Assembly (NCBI GenBank): GCA_003833135.1
Contig: QZLH01000814.1
Coordinates: 10,184 to 25,089, forward strand
Direction: 5' to 3'
From: Oehlia diaphana
Taxonomy: Eukaryota; Glomeromycota; Glomeromycetes; Glomerales; Glomeraceae
Length of the DNA: 14,906 bases
In this document: one piece after another, positions 1 to 9,630 of the stretch
How the letters are laid out: each line of letters opens with the position of its first letter
Numbering within the stretch: position 1 is the first letter of the stretch
Program-made: the position numbers and the translations under genes
Notes under the pieces: generated by a model
Database searches by the model: none
Told to the model about the DNA's origin: nothing
What the model saw: only the letters and a program-made list of their open reading frames with translations

Positions 1-130
1 TTGTAATATGGTATTTTAATATATATTAAATTATAATAGCAACTATATTGTCAATTGTTACAAAATATACATTACAGGATTATTATATGGTAATCAAAAA
101 AATAGGCACTGATAGCTAAGTAGGGTTTTT

Positions 131-1051
131 CATAAAGCAAATATAATTAGAAAATATATGGTCATATCATTTGGTAAATATAATACTTTATGATACTCTT
201 CTATTTAATTTGATTGATAATTATTTTTCACAAAACAAAAAAAATTTTGATTTATTAATAGGATATGGTTATGATAAAACAGTTGAAAGTGATATATTAT
301 TGCTTGATATTAGCAATAATGAGGAATATATATGGACAACAATATTTGATCCAACGCCTTCACCTTTGCCTTTACTAACTTTTTCATCACTACCAATTAA
401 TTCAAGTTATATAGCTGGTATAGTTGTGGGATCTTTATTGAGTGGTATTTTATTATCAGTTGGAAGTTTCTTGATACATAAATGGAATAAAAATAAACAA
501 AAAACTATTTATGAAAATAATAATGATGATTACAGTCAAGAAGGAAAGGAGCTTCCTATTGTAAGGGATACTATTCATAATTATGAACAAGATATCATTA
601 AAAGTGAGCAAGAAACTATTCAAATTGATCAAATGAAAGTACGTCCAATTATGAACTAATAATAATTTCAACTCCAATAATTAATAAGAATAACTATCAT
701 AAGCAAGAAATTATTCTAACACCCGAAAATAAAAATACAACCAATCATGAACCAATAATAATTTCAGTTAATGATCATCATGGACAAGAAATTATGCAAA
801 CGCTCAAAAATGAAAATACTAGTGATCACGAACTAACAATTCCAGCTCCTGCAATAGTTAATACTAATAATAATTATGGGCAAGAAGTAATTTCAACACC
901 TAATAATAATAGGATATCATCACAAATTTTTAAAGATGAAATTCTTCAAGCTGTTAAAAATGAAATTGGCCAAAATTTGAAAAATGAACTTCTTCAGGCT
1001 GTTAGAGAGGATAATCTTAATATTACAAGAAATAATACAAAACAAGATTAA
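131..1051 (+). pseudogene. 3' part of a kelch-repeat / single-pass membrane protein gene, frameshifted
   Basis: The reading starts in one frame (131-190) with a kelch-like beta-strand pattern ending MVISFGKYN. It moves to a second frame from about 171, which carries DILLLDISNNEEYIWTT, a proline/serine linker, a membrane helix at 408-479 (SYIAGIVVGSLLSGILLSV) and a basic KWNKNK stop-transfer. At about 644-656 it meets TAA, but the first frame takes over as NYELIIISTP and runs to the TAA at 1049-1051. The tail is Asn-rich with repeated (N/D)HEPIII and QEII/QEV motifs, and ends in two similar amphipathic stretches, DEILQAVKNE and NELLQAVRED. The layout (kelch domain outside, one helix, low-complexity cytoplasmic tail) matches kelch/galactose-oxidase-like membrane proteins that are expanded in Rhizophagus. 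The N-terminal kelch repeats are not in the window as readable code; a TAG at 113-115 closes the frame upstream. I call it a truncated pseudogene; sequencing error at the second shift cannot be excluded. Confidence 0.62.
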
Positions 1052-2273
1052 ATTAATAATCATTATTAACTAACTTAAGATAAAAATGAAAAAAAAGTTC
1101 TATATATATAAGGTCTCTGATTATTATGTAATAATAACACAGTACTTATACTTTATCTCACCTCTACCAAAAAAAAAAGGAAATTCACTTCATTCTTTTT
1201 AAAATTATTTTATAAAAAAGTATTCTTTGTATTGAAAAATTTTGTTATAACTTAGGGCAAATTGATGGTTTGGTTAGTTCCTAATTTTTAATGTTATATA
1301 CTATTTCTAATAGTTTTAATTATTTTCTTCAAAAATAAAGTTTCATTATTAATAACATCTACTATTCATGTATTAAATTGCTAAGTTAGAGATTATTAGA
1401 AAGTAAGTACTATGAATATGCCTAGTTATTTGCATAGAAAACAAATAGAAATTAAAATTACCAATAAAATACTGGTAAAATTTTATCTAGTTATTCTGAC
1501 AGAATTATAGATGTTTGACTCAATTTTTCATTCTTAATTCTTTTAATGTTAACTTTTGATTTTCTTTATAAGAATTATATTAGCAATTATGAAATGAGGT
1601 TCCTTAAAGATATAGAAAATCACGTGATAATTTATTATGATCAATATGGCAAATCGTAATGCTAATTTTCTGTGTAATGTAAACTTATGTAATACTTAAT
1701 ATAGAAGGATAAAACTTATATGGTTAGATAGCCACAAACCAGGAGAATACTTTTTAAACTTAAAAAAGTCATATTATTTAAAGACGTTTTTTAAAAACCT
1801 TTGTATGAAGTTGCGAATAGGCTTTTTATTTTGCGAATGGGCAAATAGGATTTTTATTGGCTCCCTATTTACTGGCATAAACTCATTAGAAGAACTCATA
1901 ATATCCTAGTATGTTTTATTAAAAGCGTTGCAATTTGCAAAATTTATTCAATTATTCATATATATTTAATTTTAAATAAAAAATTAATGTATTCTGAAGA
2001 AAGAAATATTTTGTACAAATTATTAAATTGAATATTTCTTAAAATACACTAGTGTGCAAAACACAAATCATGTGATTTTATTAATTTGTTTAATCACGTG
2101 GTATTAGCTAGACTACGTGAAATTTATTTACATTATTATTTGTTCATTACTGCGCAAATCGCCACATATTTTACTTAATAAAATACTTTCTTTTCTTCTT
2201 TTCTTCTAAACTTTTATCCGTAAAACTTTGTCATACTTCCCAAGATAAAAACCTTCTTAAGCTGCATACTAAA
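1052..2273. other. AT-rich intergenic stretch, no gene seen
   Basis: No reading frame of note on either strand. It contains a perfect CACGTG-type palindrome TCACGTGA at 1620-1627 and a related TCACGTGG at 2094-2101, a short repeat/hairpin at 1811-1870, and a pyrimidine-rich tract (about 2187-2215) ahead of the transposase pseudogene that could be its promoter region. No convincing transposon terminus was found here. Confidence 0.6.
1811..1870. repeat. Short imperfect tandem repeat followed by a hairpin
   Basis: TTGCGAAT(A/G)GG followed by TTTTTATT occurs at 1811-1830 and again at 1831-1857. The second unit runs into an inverted repeat, AAATAGG (1843-1849) with CCTATTT (1864-1870), around a 14-base loop. 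It could be a remnant of the 5' terminus of the transposase element downstream, but no matching inverted copy is seen at the other end. Confidence 0.4.
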
Positions 2274-2372
2274 ATGTTGCAAGAAATATCAAACAGATTA
2301 ATGTTTGATATCGATGAAGAATGAAAAACCCATAATGGTGATAAGCGAACTATAGATACCTCTTTCCTTCAA

Positions 2373-2481
2373 GTACTTCTATTTCCTTTTTAGTATTTTT
2401 AGCTTTCTGTATATCTTTAGTCATTTTTTTTTGCTTTTTGTTGACTAACACTTTCATTTTTCTTTTCTTTTTTTGTTTTAG
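2373..2481 (+). other. Intron 1 of the transposase pseudogene
   Basis: Follows ...TCCTTCAA with GTACTT. It has a branch-point-like GACTAAC at 2443-2449, a long T-rich tract and TTTTAG at 2476-2481. Removing it joins phase 0 to phase 0 (SFLQ to FSFQYLYDFDNEF). Confidence 0.6.
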
Positions 2482-2640
2482 TTTTCATTTCAATATTTGT
2501 ATGACTTTGATAATGAATTTAGAAATTATAATCAACCTTCTTTAATAAAAGATGTTAGTATAGATACTTATTCAGAAGAATTGGAAGACTATCAAGAAAT
2601 TAATGATAATACAAACGTCGATATCAATACTTCTCTGCAA

Positions 2641-2740
2641 GTAAGTATTGTTTCTCTTTAGATATATAGTTAACTTTTTTTTTGCTTTTGTTAACTAATC
2701 TTTTTTTTATTTGTTAATCTTCTGTTCGACCTTCATACAG
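2641..2740 (+). other. Intron 2 of the transposase pseudogene
   Basis: Donor GTAAGT at 2641 directly after CTGCAA, branch-like TTAACTAAT at 2691-2699, acceptor ATACAG ending at 2740. The downstream coding frame (IPSGEFRNDHQ) is off by one base after this splice, so either the acceptor differs slightly or an indel has occurred. Confidence 0.55.
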
Positions 2741-4343
2741 CTTCATTCCTAGTGGCGAATTTAGAAATGATCACCAGCATAATGTTATTACCACTGATGA
2801 ATGTAGTGTAACTGAATTACTTGATACTGATTCAAAAGAAGCGGAAAATCTGGAATTAAAGATTGGGCTTACCTTTTCGAATTGGGCAGAATTTAAAATA
2901 TGGATTGAAAATTTTGCTAAAATAAAGGGATTCAACTATAAAAATTAGGATTAGCCAGATGGATGGAGAAGTAATACGTCACATTACTTACGAATGTTCA
3001 AGATCAGGTATCCATAATTCGCAAGTAACTTCTGATATAATTAAAAGACGAAATGCAACTTCACAGCATACACAATGCCCGTTGAAACTTAATGTTACAT
3101 GTCCTAAGTCAAGTAATGTTATCAAAATTAACTTGTTTAATGACAACCATAATCATGTTCTTACCTCAAATATACAAGAAATGGCTTCACGATTTTGAAA
3201 ATTAACTTCAGAAATGTTATGTGACACAAAAAAATATGTCATCCAAAGATGAATGGATTCTGGATCTATTTATTCAATACTTATGCATGACTATTCTAAC
3301 CAAATAATTGTTAAAAAAGATTTATATAATGCAGTATACCAATTTTGTCTTGAAAACAATCTGGGTGATTCAGATATGTCTCAAATACTTCAAATATTAT
3401 TAAATTGGAAAGATTCAGACCCATTGTGGGTCATTAAACCACGTTTAGAACCTTTCTCAAAAAAATTAAGCCATTTGTTGTGGATGTTCCCACTGCAACG
3501 AGATTTATATGAAAAATTTTATGACATCATGATTCTGAATATAACATCAAATACGAATCAGTTCCGAATAATGTTATGTATCATTGTTATAATAGACAAC
3601 CATTTCAAGACAAGGATTGTAATTTTTGCAATTATAGAAGACGAAATGCTGGATAGTTTTTGATGGATTTTAATGACATTATTTGAAGTAACAGGTATCA
3701 ACCCAAAGTTATATTTACCAATTCTGACCTATCTTTAATTAGTGCAATCAAGGAGATACATCCTGACGCAAGCCATTTGTTATGTATTTTTCATATTGAC
3801 TTGAATATTCGTAAAAAACTTAAAGGCAAATTAGGAGCTCGCTTTGAAGAATTTTGTAACAAATTTTATGTTTGTTGTAATTCTTTATGTAAAGAATTAT
3901 TTGAATTTCGATGGGTGCAATTGCTTGATCAGTATCCCAAATCAGCCAAATATATGTCTGATACTCTTTATACTAGTAAAAAGTTATGGACCATTCCTTG
4001 GATCTGTAACCAATATACAGCTGGTATGTAGAGTACATAAAGGATAGAATCCATTAATAAATAAATATACGAAAGAGTTGATCAGTCTACTTCTTTATGC
4101 GATTTGGTTGTTAATATAAATGATTATATTAAATGCGGGAAGCATTTTGAAAAGTTTGAAATTGAGCGCAATGCTTTACCTACCGTCAGGTTATCAATGC
4201 TACATAATAGATTTTTTGGCCAGGTAGATGATATTATTAAATGATATTTGACACCTATAATGTTAGGAAAGTAGCGATTACAGATAAATCAATCATTATG
4301 CTATGATATTAACAGTGTTATAGATTGGCAGCAATTATTAGAG

Positions 4344-4430
4344 GTAAGTCGCCAATTCTCTAATAATTTTTTTTTTTCTTTTGTATTTGGCATTGAGACT
4401 TGATATACTTGATATTAATTTTTTTTATAG
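4344..4430 (+). other. Intron 3 of the transposase pseudogene
   Basis: GTAAGT donor at 4344 after QQLLE, T-rich tract, TTTATAG acceptor ending at 4430. Length 87, phase 0 on both sides. The same frame continues into MKVDSEEVD and the SWIM finger, so the splice is well supported. Confidence 0.7.
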
Positions 4431-5102
4431 ATGAAAGTTGATAGCGAGGAGGTTGATATTGGACTTCGAGAACAAGAATAAGACATTTGACAAGTTCTTT
4501 TTAGATCATTAATTAAAGATATAGCTCAAGAAATTGTATTGGAAGTGTGGCATGTTCGAGCTACTAGAACGTCAAATATTGGTCATTATGTGGTGCTATT
4601 AAACGATGGTACACATTTGTGTATATGCCTTTTATTAATAAATAAAGGCTTAATATGTCACCATTTTTTTCATGTTGCAACTTATTCTCAATCGGCCACC
4701 TATCATATTACTCTTATATCACCTCACTGGTACCTTGAGCCTAATATCGAATAAGAGACTCTTTTACAACAAATGTCAGCTATTACATTATGCTTCACAA
4801 TCAATTCAGAAGAAAATCTTCCTATCACTAATGGTACATTCAAGTATTTATTCTCCATTCGATCTATATCATGTAATTCCCATTCATTAGCAAAGCCAAA
4901 AAAAGTTATATATGCTGAATTGTTTGGATTATTGAAAAAAGTTATTGATTCAGCTATCAAAGCTGATATGTATTGGGAGCTGTCTGATATGTTTAAAACA
5001 TTTCTTTATGAAATACAGACCAAAATTGATGAAAATCAGCAAATAAATGAAGATTATATTGCCTACGTCAAGAATCCAAATATTACCAAATGTAAAGGAT
5101 GT

Positions 5103-5448
5103 TGTAACCCTTGAAGTCAGGATAATCACGTGATCAGAAGAATAATTAACCAAAGGATAAATGAAATACAAAAAGAAATATGGATAAATATTTAACCGAT
5201 GGATAAACATTTAGTTGGAATAATTAGAAGAAATGATAGAATATAGTTACATAATATTATTTATAGTTATTTATTTTTAAATTAGTTTTATTTTTAGAAT
5301 AGTTCTATTTATAGTTTTATTTAGTAGTCGTTAGAAGAAATAAGTGACGCAGCAAGAGAATAGATAGAAATAGTTTCTTATAGTTCTAGCAAAATCTTTG
5401 AATGAAAGTTAGAAAATAGGAGAATAATTTTTATTAAATTGTTATAAA
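5103..5448 (+). mobile_element. Probable LTR, left part (U3-like), interrupted by the nested block
   Basis: Begins TGTAACCC exactly where the transposase tail stops making sense. It contains the palindrome TCACGTGA (5126-5133), three GGATAAA(T/C) repeats (5155, 5182, 5201) and A/T-rich U3-like sequence, and ends at GTTATAAA. The homologous continuation is GTTATAAATAGG at 9631, a good TATA box, followed by an AATAAA and an ACA end at 9987. Joined, the LTR would be about 700 bp with TGT...ACA ends. No second LTR lies in the window, so this is inference from structure only. Confidence 0.42.
5441..5448. repeat. Left copy of 8-base target-site duplication GTTATAAA
   Basis: Immediately precedes the left terminus TATACATGAA of the nested block. 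The identical octamer immediately follows the right terminus at 9631-9638. Both copies are followed by TA, so the duplication can be read as 8 to 10 bases. Confidence 0.65.
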
Positions 5449-5868
5449 TATACATGAAACTGAAATTGGTTAATTTCTACCTCCAAAATGGTCGAAATGG
5501 TCAAAATAATTTCGACTTGGGCCCCTCCAAAAGTCGAAATGGTCGAAATTGCGTCAAAGTCATGTGATTTTATAGTAAACAATAATATTAAAATTCAAAG
5601 TTAACGAACTCCGCATCCAGTGATTCGATTTTTATGATCTTTATACGGTTGGATTCAGCTCATCAAGAGGATTCCAATGATATATATTTCGTATCTGTAG
5701 CATCAATATTGACGGAGTTATTCACGTTTAAAATTTTATATTAAATTATAATTATAAAAATCACATGACTATGATGTAATTTTGACCATTTCGACTTTAA
5801 TTTCGACTTTTGACCTTTCCAAGTCGAAATATTTCTACTTTTGGTCTTTAATTTCGACTTCATGTATA
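5449..5868. mobile_element. M1: 420-bp non-autonomous DNA element with long terminal inverted repeats
   Basis: Both ends read TATACATGAA (5449-5458, and inverted at 5859-5868), and inverted similarity extends about 120 bases inward to GTCATGTGATTTT (near 5556) and AAAAATCACATGAC (near 5757). The arms are studded with TGGTCGAAA/GTCGAAATT motifs in both orientations, which looks like subterminal transposase-binding repeats. The core has no reading frame. The left flank is GTTATAAA, but the right flank of this copy (TAATCATC) does not match it; the match is to the flank of the second, partial copy at 9630. Superfamily unassigned; an 8-10 base duplication and long arms fit MULE or hAT-like elements. 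Confidence 0.72.
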
Positions 5869-6768
5869 ATCATCCCTAATAATAGGAGAAGAGAGCGAAG
5901 GTGCATGAAGGATATAAGAGTCCACCATTTCATTCTTGAGTACTGTAAGCAAGGGATCTATATAAATAACCCATAAAAGAGGAGAAATAACTTCACCTTG
6001 GTCTATACCGATGCGAACCCGATAAGCAGGAGTAAAACCACAAGCAGTGAAAACGCGATTAGAGTGTTTCATGAAAAGTGATAAGATAAATTTAACAGCT
6101 GAGGAGGGCAGTTTAATACGCTCTAAAGCGAATCGTAACATGTTGAGATCTACTGAATCAAAGGCTTTTGATATATCTTGAGAGAGGACCCATAATGGTG
6201 ATTTGTTAACGTGTGCATCATGGATAATAGATTCGAGAGTAATAATTGGGTCATGACAAGAACCACCAGGAAGACCAGTGAAGTTACCACCTTTAAGGAC
6301 ATCATTTTAAGCCAGAATGGAGGCAAGACGATTGTAGAAGAGTTTGACTAAAGATTTCCTAATAACTTCGAGTAAAGTAATAGGTCGTGTATTTTTAAGT
6401 TGGCATTTCCATTCGTGAGGCTTAGGGATAGAGAATACCATAGCTTCACGCCAGAGATCGGAAATATCAGCAGTTCGAAGACATGATTGTACCAAAATAA
6501 GAACTAAAGCTGAAGTCTTAGAGCCTAAATGCTTGAGCATTTCATAAGTGATCATGAAAGGACCAGGAGCTTTGTCATTGGGCATAGTAGAAACTGTAGA
6601 CAACCATTCATCAAGGTCAGGAAGATTCAATAGAGAATCATAAATTGAGGCGTCAACATTATCCATAGGGCGATAAGCTGAAGACCATCTTTCAGGCAAG
6701 GAAGATGTATCAGTAGGAGGTGTAGATTTGATAGGTACAAATTTTTGGAAATGGTTGACAACGGCATC
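5869..6768 (-). pseudogene. LINE reverse transcriptase fragment, truncated before the catalytic YADD box
   Basis: On the minus strand the frame opens next to 6768 with DDAVVNHFQKFVP and runs through PERWSSAYRPMDNVDAS, the fingers motif MPNDKAPGPFMITYEMLK, SIPKPHEWK..RPITLLEV, motif A (SQDISKAFDSVD, with the first catalytic Asp) and motif B (GIDQGEVISPLLWVIYIDPLL), then stops at the M1 element before motif C. One in-frame TAA lies at 6307-6309. The rest is a single frame (6699 and 6141 are in phase). Non-LTR (LINE) retrotransposon RT by motif spacing; no endonuclease domain is present. It is cut at the 5' end by the 3' end of another LINE copy and at the 3' end by M1. Not functional. Confidence 0.85.
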
Positions 6769-8046
6769 ATCTGGTCAAAATCAAGGCAAGGCAAACGTGG
6801 TATAGTAGCCTTTATCTTTATTAAATTTATTTAATCGAACTATCAAAAATAAAATTAAATTTCGAAGTACAAAGAAGAAAAAATAAAACTAACTAAAAAC
6901 AAAACTATATAGTCTCCAAAATAGTAATAAAGCTATAAATTAATCTAAAAGAAAAATCACATAACACTAAAACTATTCTGATCCTCTGCCTAGATATATC
7001 ACAACCTAAGAAGAGGCAACTATGCTTACAATCCAACAAGTAGTGCATTCACGATTAACATCGACACACCACCCTGCTAAAGCTGTTAGAAAGAAGCACC
7101 GTTAGATGACCCATAAAACCCGAGTAATATTTAAACCAAGGCAAACCATATTTCATCAAGTTTTTTAAATAATTCACATCAGAGATCACGTGTTGGGTCA
7201 GAGGAGGTAAAGTTGAGAAAGGTGAGTACGTGGACTCAGGCAAATTTCTTGGCCGTGGTGAGGTCTTGATTTTCTGAGTAATGCCCATCGCATTTTCCCA
7301 TCTTGATTTATTATAGGAGCGAGGATTCCAAATTTGTTTTTTAAATTTTCGGATAAAGTTGTTATGAATTGCGGAAATAACTTTCATCGCAGAAGTTCTG
7401 GAAATGTCTAATTCTTCGTATAAATTGACGAATTGTTTTGGAAGGCAGCCACAGATGAGACTATAAAAGGCCCAATTAGAAGAAAAGGACCAGCAAGGAA
7501 GAGATTTAAGCTTTGCGATAGACAGAGAAGGATCTTTTTTAATAAGATCACCAGCTTCTTGGAGTTTAGAGATCAAATGATTTTGGTAAGAAAGGAGAAT
7601 GTGGCCCATAGGGACACGTCATTTTTTGCACATGAAGAGATGCATAAAATCTTCCTTATGATCATAACAGGAGAAGTTCACTATATAAGTCCAGGCGATT
7701 TCTCTTGAGAAGTTCGAGGGTAGGTAAATCTTCCAAGAACATCTTATATTTGAAAGTGCGATGTTGAGACGCATGATAATTGGTAAAAAATGCGTCATGA
7801 GATGGCTTGAAGTTCAATGAAAACCAAGTAAGTTCCCAATCAACTACATAATCTGCAATTGTAGAATTAATAAATAGAATAAAATTAAAACGCATCAAAC
7901 GCGTTAATTGTTACATGAATAGGACTTGTGAATAATTTTTAAATAATTTTCTCGGATTAATTTCACAAGGGATATCGTCATATAAAAGGACGAAGACACT
8001 TTGCCCAATTCAGAGATAAGGATTGCAGAAGATGCAGTATGAGCTG
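6769..8046 (-). pseudogene. LINE 3' end, copy B (post-RT C-terminal domain plus 3' UTR), 5'-truncated
   Basis: Reads on the minus strand from SAHTASSAILISELGK (8043) through INSTIADYVVDWELTWFSLNF and HASQHRTFKYKMFLEDL to the C-terminal part MGHILLSYQNHLISKLQE...SFSRVVCRC (7609-7055), followed by a 3' UTR of about 285 bases ending ...TTTTGACCAGAT at 6769 without a poly(A) tail. Compared with copy A it lacks 10 bases near 7995 and 11 bases near 7674; the second gap removes a cysteine cluster and shifts the frame. A TGA at 7619-7621 sits at the same codon as in copy A. The domain is the region after RNase H in a LINE ORF2. Non-functional fragment. Confidence 0.8.
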
Positions 8047-9403
8047 ATCTGGTCAAAATCAAGGCAAACATGGCATAGTAGCCTTTATCTTTATTAAATT
8101 TATTTAATCGAACTTACAAAAATTAAAATAAAATTTCGAAGTACAAAGAGAAAAAATAAAACTAACTAAAAACAAAACTATATAGTCTCCAAAATAGTAA
8201 TAAAGCTATAAATTAATCTAAAAGAAAAATCACATAACACTAAAACTATCCTGATCCCCCGCCTAGATATATCCCAACCTAAGAAGAGGCAACTATGCTT
8301 ACAATCCAACAAGTAGTGTACCCACGATTAACATCAACACACCACCCTGCTAAAGCTGTTAAAAAGAAGCACCGTTAGACGACCCATAAAACCCGAATAG
8401 TGTTTAAACCAAGGCAAACCATATTTTATCGAGTTTTTTAAATAATCTACTTCAGAGGTCACGTGTTGGATCGGAGGAGGTAAAGTTGTGAAAGGTGAGT
8501 ACGTGGACTCAGGCAAGTTCTTTGGCCATGGTGAGGTCTTAATTTTCTGAGTAATTTCCATCGCGTCTTCCCATCTTGATTTCTCATAGGAGCGAGGATT
8601 CCAAATTCGTTTTCTGAATTTTCGAATAAAGTTGTTATGAATTGCGGAGATAACTTTCATCGTGGAAGCTTTGGAAATGCCTAATTCTTCAAATAGATCA
8701 GTGAATTATCTTGGAAGGCAGCCGCGAACGGGGCTATAAGACGTCTAATTAGTAGAAGAAAAGGACCAACAAGGAAGAGATTTGAGCTTATCGATAGACA
8801 AGGAAGAATCCTTTTTAATAAGATCACCAGCTTCTTGGAGTTTAGAGATCAAATGGTTTTGGTAAGAAAGGAAAATGTGACCCATAGGAACACGTCATTT
8901 TTTGCACATGAAGAGATGCATAAAATCTTCCTTATGATCATGACAGGAACAGCACGTAAGAAGTTCATTATATAAGTCCGGACGATTCCTCTTGAGAAGT
9001 TCGAGGGTAGGTAAATCTTCCAAGAACATCTTATATTTAAAAGTGCGATGTTGAGACGCGTGATAATTGTCAAAAGATGTGTCATGAGATGGTTCGAAGT
9101 TCACTAAAAACCAAGTAAGTTCTCAATCAACCATGTAATCTGCAAGTGTAGAATTAATAAAGGGGATAAAATTAAAACGCGTCAAACGCGTTAATTGCTG
9201 CATAAACAAGACCTGAGAATAATTTTTGAATAATTTTCTTGGATTAATTTCACGAGGGATATCATCATATAAAAGGACGAAGTCGTGAGCCGACACTTTG
9301 CCCAATTCTGAGATAAGGATTGCAGAAGATGCAGTATGAGCTGAGTTTGCCAAGGAGTCCGCGTAATCATTATAAAAGTTTTCAGAATGACCTTGCACTT
9401 TAC
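8047..9403 (-). pseudogene. LINE 3' end, copy A (RNase H C-terminus, zinc-knuckle-like motif, 3' UTR), 5'-truncated
   Basis: Minus strand from 9403: KVQGHSENFYNDYADSLAN is the last motif of an RNase H domain (GHS His and AD Asp). Then come LFKNYSQVLFMQQLTRL, a Cys/His cluster (CCSCHDHKEDFMHLFMC) resembling the CCHC-type knuckle found after RNase H in fungal LINEs, and the C-terminal part MKVISAIHNNFIRKFRK...SFSRVVC, ending at 8334, then a 3' UTR to 8047. Stops: TGA at 9120-9122 (copy B has TGG), TGA at 8895-8897 (shared with B), TAG at 8745-8747 (B has TGG), TAA at 8706-8708 (B has CAA). It joins copy B head-to-tail with no intervening sequence. Truncated at 9404. Confidence 0.8.
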
Positions 9404-9404
9404 N
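9404..9404. other. Single ambiguous base N at a repeat junction
   Basis: The only N in the window. LINE copy A lies directly to its left and homology to M1 begins directly to its right (9405 aligns with 5643). This may be an assembly join or a polymorphic site. Confidence 0.9.
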
Positions 9405-9630
9405 ACACGGTTGGATTCAGCTCATCAAGAGGATTCCAATGATATATATTTCGTATCTGTAGCATCAATATTGACGGAGTTATTCACGTTTAAAATTTTA
9501 TATTAAATTATAATTATAAAAATCACATGACTATGATGTAATTTCGACCATTTCAACTTTAATTTTGACTTTTGACCTTCCCAAGTCGAAATATTTCTAC
9601 TTTTGGTCTTTAATTTTGACTTCATATATA
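9405..9630. mobile_element. Partial second copy of M1 (right half only)
   Basis: Aligns without gaps to 5643-5868 (constant offset 3762). The first 140 or so bases are essentially identical; the last 85 carry six transitions, four of them at CpG sites. It ends TTCATATATA at 9630 and is followed at once by GTTATAAA, the same octamer that precedes the left end of the full copy at 5449. Confidence 0.85.

Larger units (their letters stand above)
2274..5102 (+). pseudogene. MULE-type transposase (FAR1-like DNA-binding, MULE core, SWIM zinc finger), multiply broken
   Basis: Cut-and-paste transposase of the Mutator-like group. Proposed start ATG 2274 (MLQEISNRLM). After two N-terminal introns comes a FAR1/WRKY-GCM1-like zinc-binding region (YECSRSG, TQCPLKLNVTC, DNHNH; 2980-3160), then the MULE core (WKDSDPLWVIKPRLEP; IDNHFKTRIV; HLLCIFHIDLNIRKKLKGK; 3250-4340), an 87-base intron, and a SWIM finger (HLCICLLL...ICHHFFHV; 4611-4670) with C-terminal tail to about 5100. 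Breaks seen: stops at 2322, 3196, 3250, 3661, 4029, 4038, several between 4050 and 4500, and 4752; frameshifts near 2940 (a one-base insertion in a run of A) and near 3707 (one base lost). The frame enters foreign sequence at about 5100 and stops at 5112-5114. The family is clear from motif order; the element is dead. Its 3' terminus appears removed by the LTR at 5103. Confidence 0.82.

Noticed and set aside
1620..1627. TCACGTGA as a regulatory E-box
   Set aside because: The same palindrome recurs in the proposed LTR (5126) and CACGTG in the LINE copies; more likely repeat-derived or chance, with no gene beside it.
4724..5210. Minus-strand frames opposite the transposase C-terminus
   Set aside because: Shadows of the transposase coding strand; no domain signal.
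5782..5976. Plus-strand frame across the M1/LINE boundary
   Set aside because: Crosses an insertion junction and is antisense to the RT fragment.
7433..7708. Plus-strand frame across LINE copy B
   Set aside because: Antisense to the conserved LINE C-terminal protein, which has the clear family signal.
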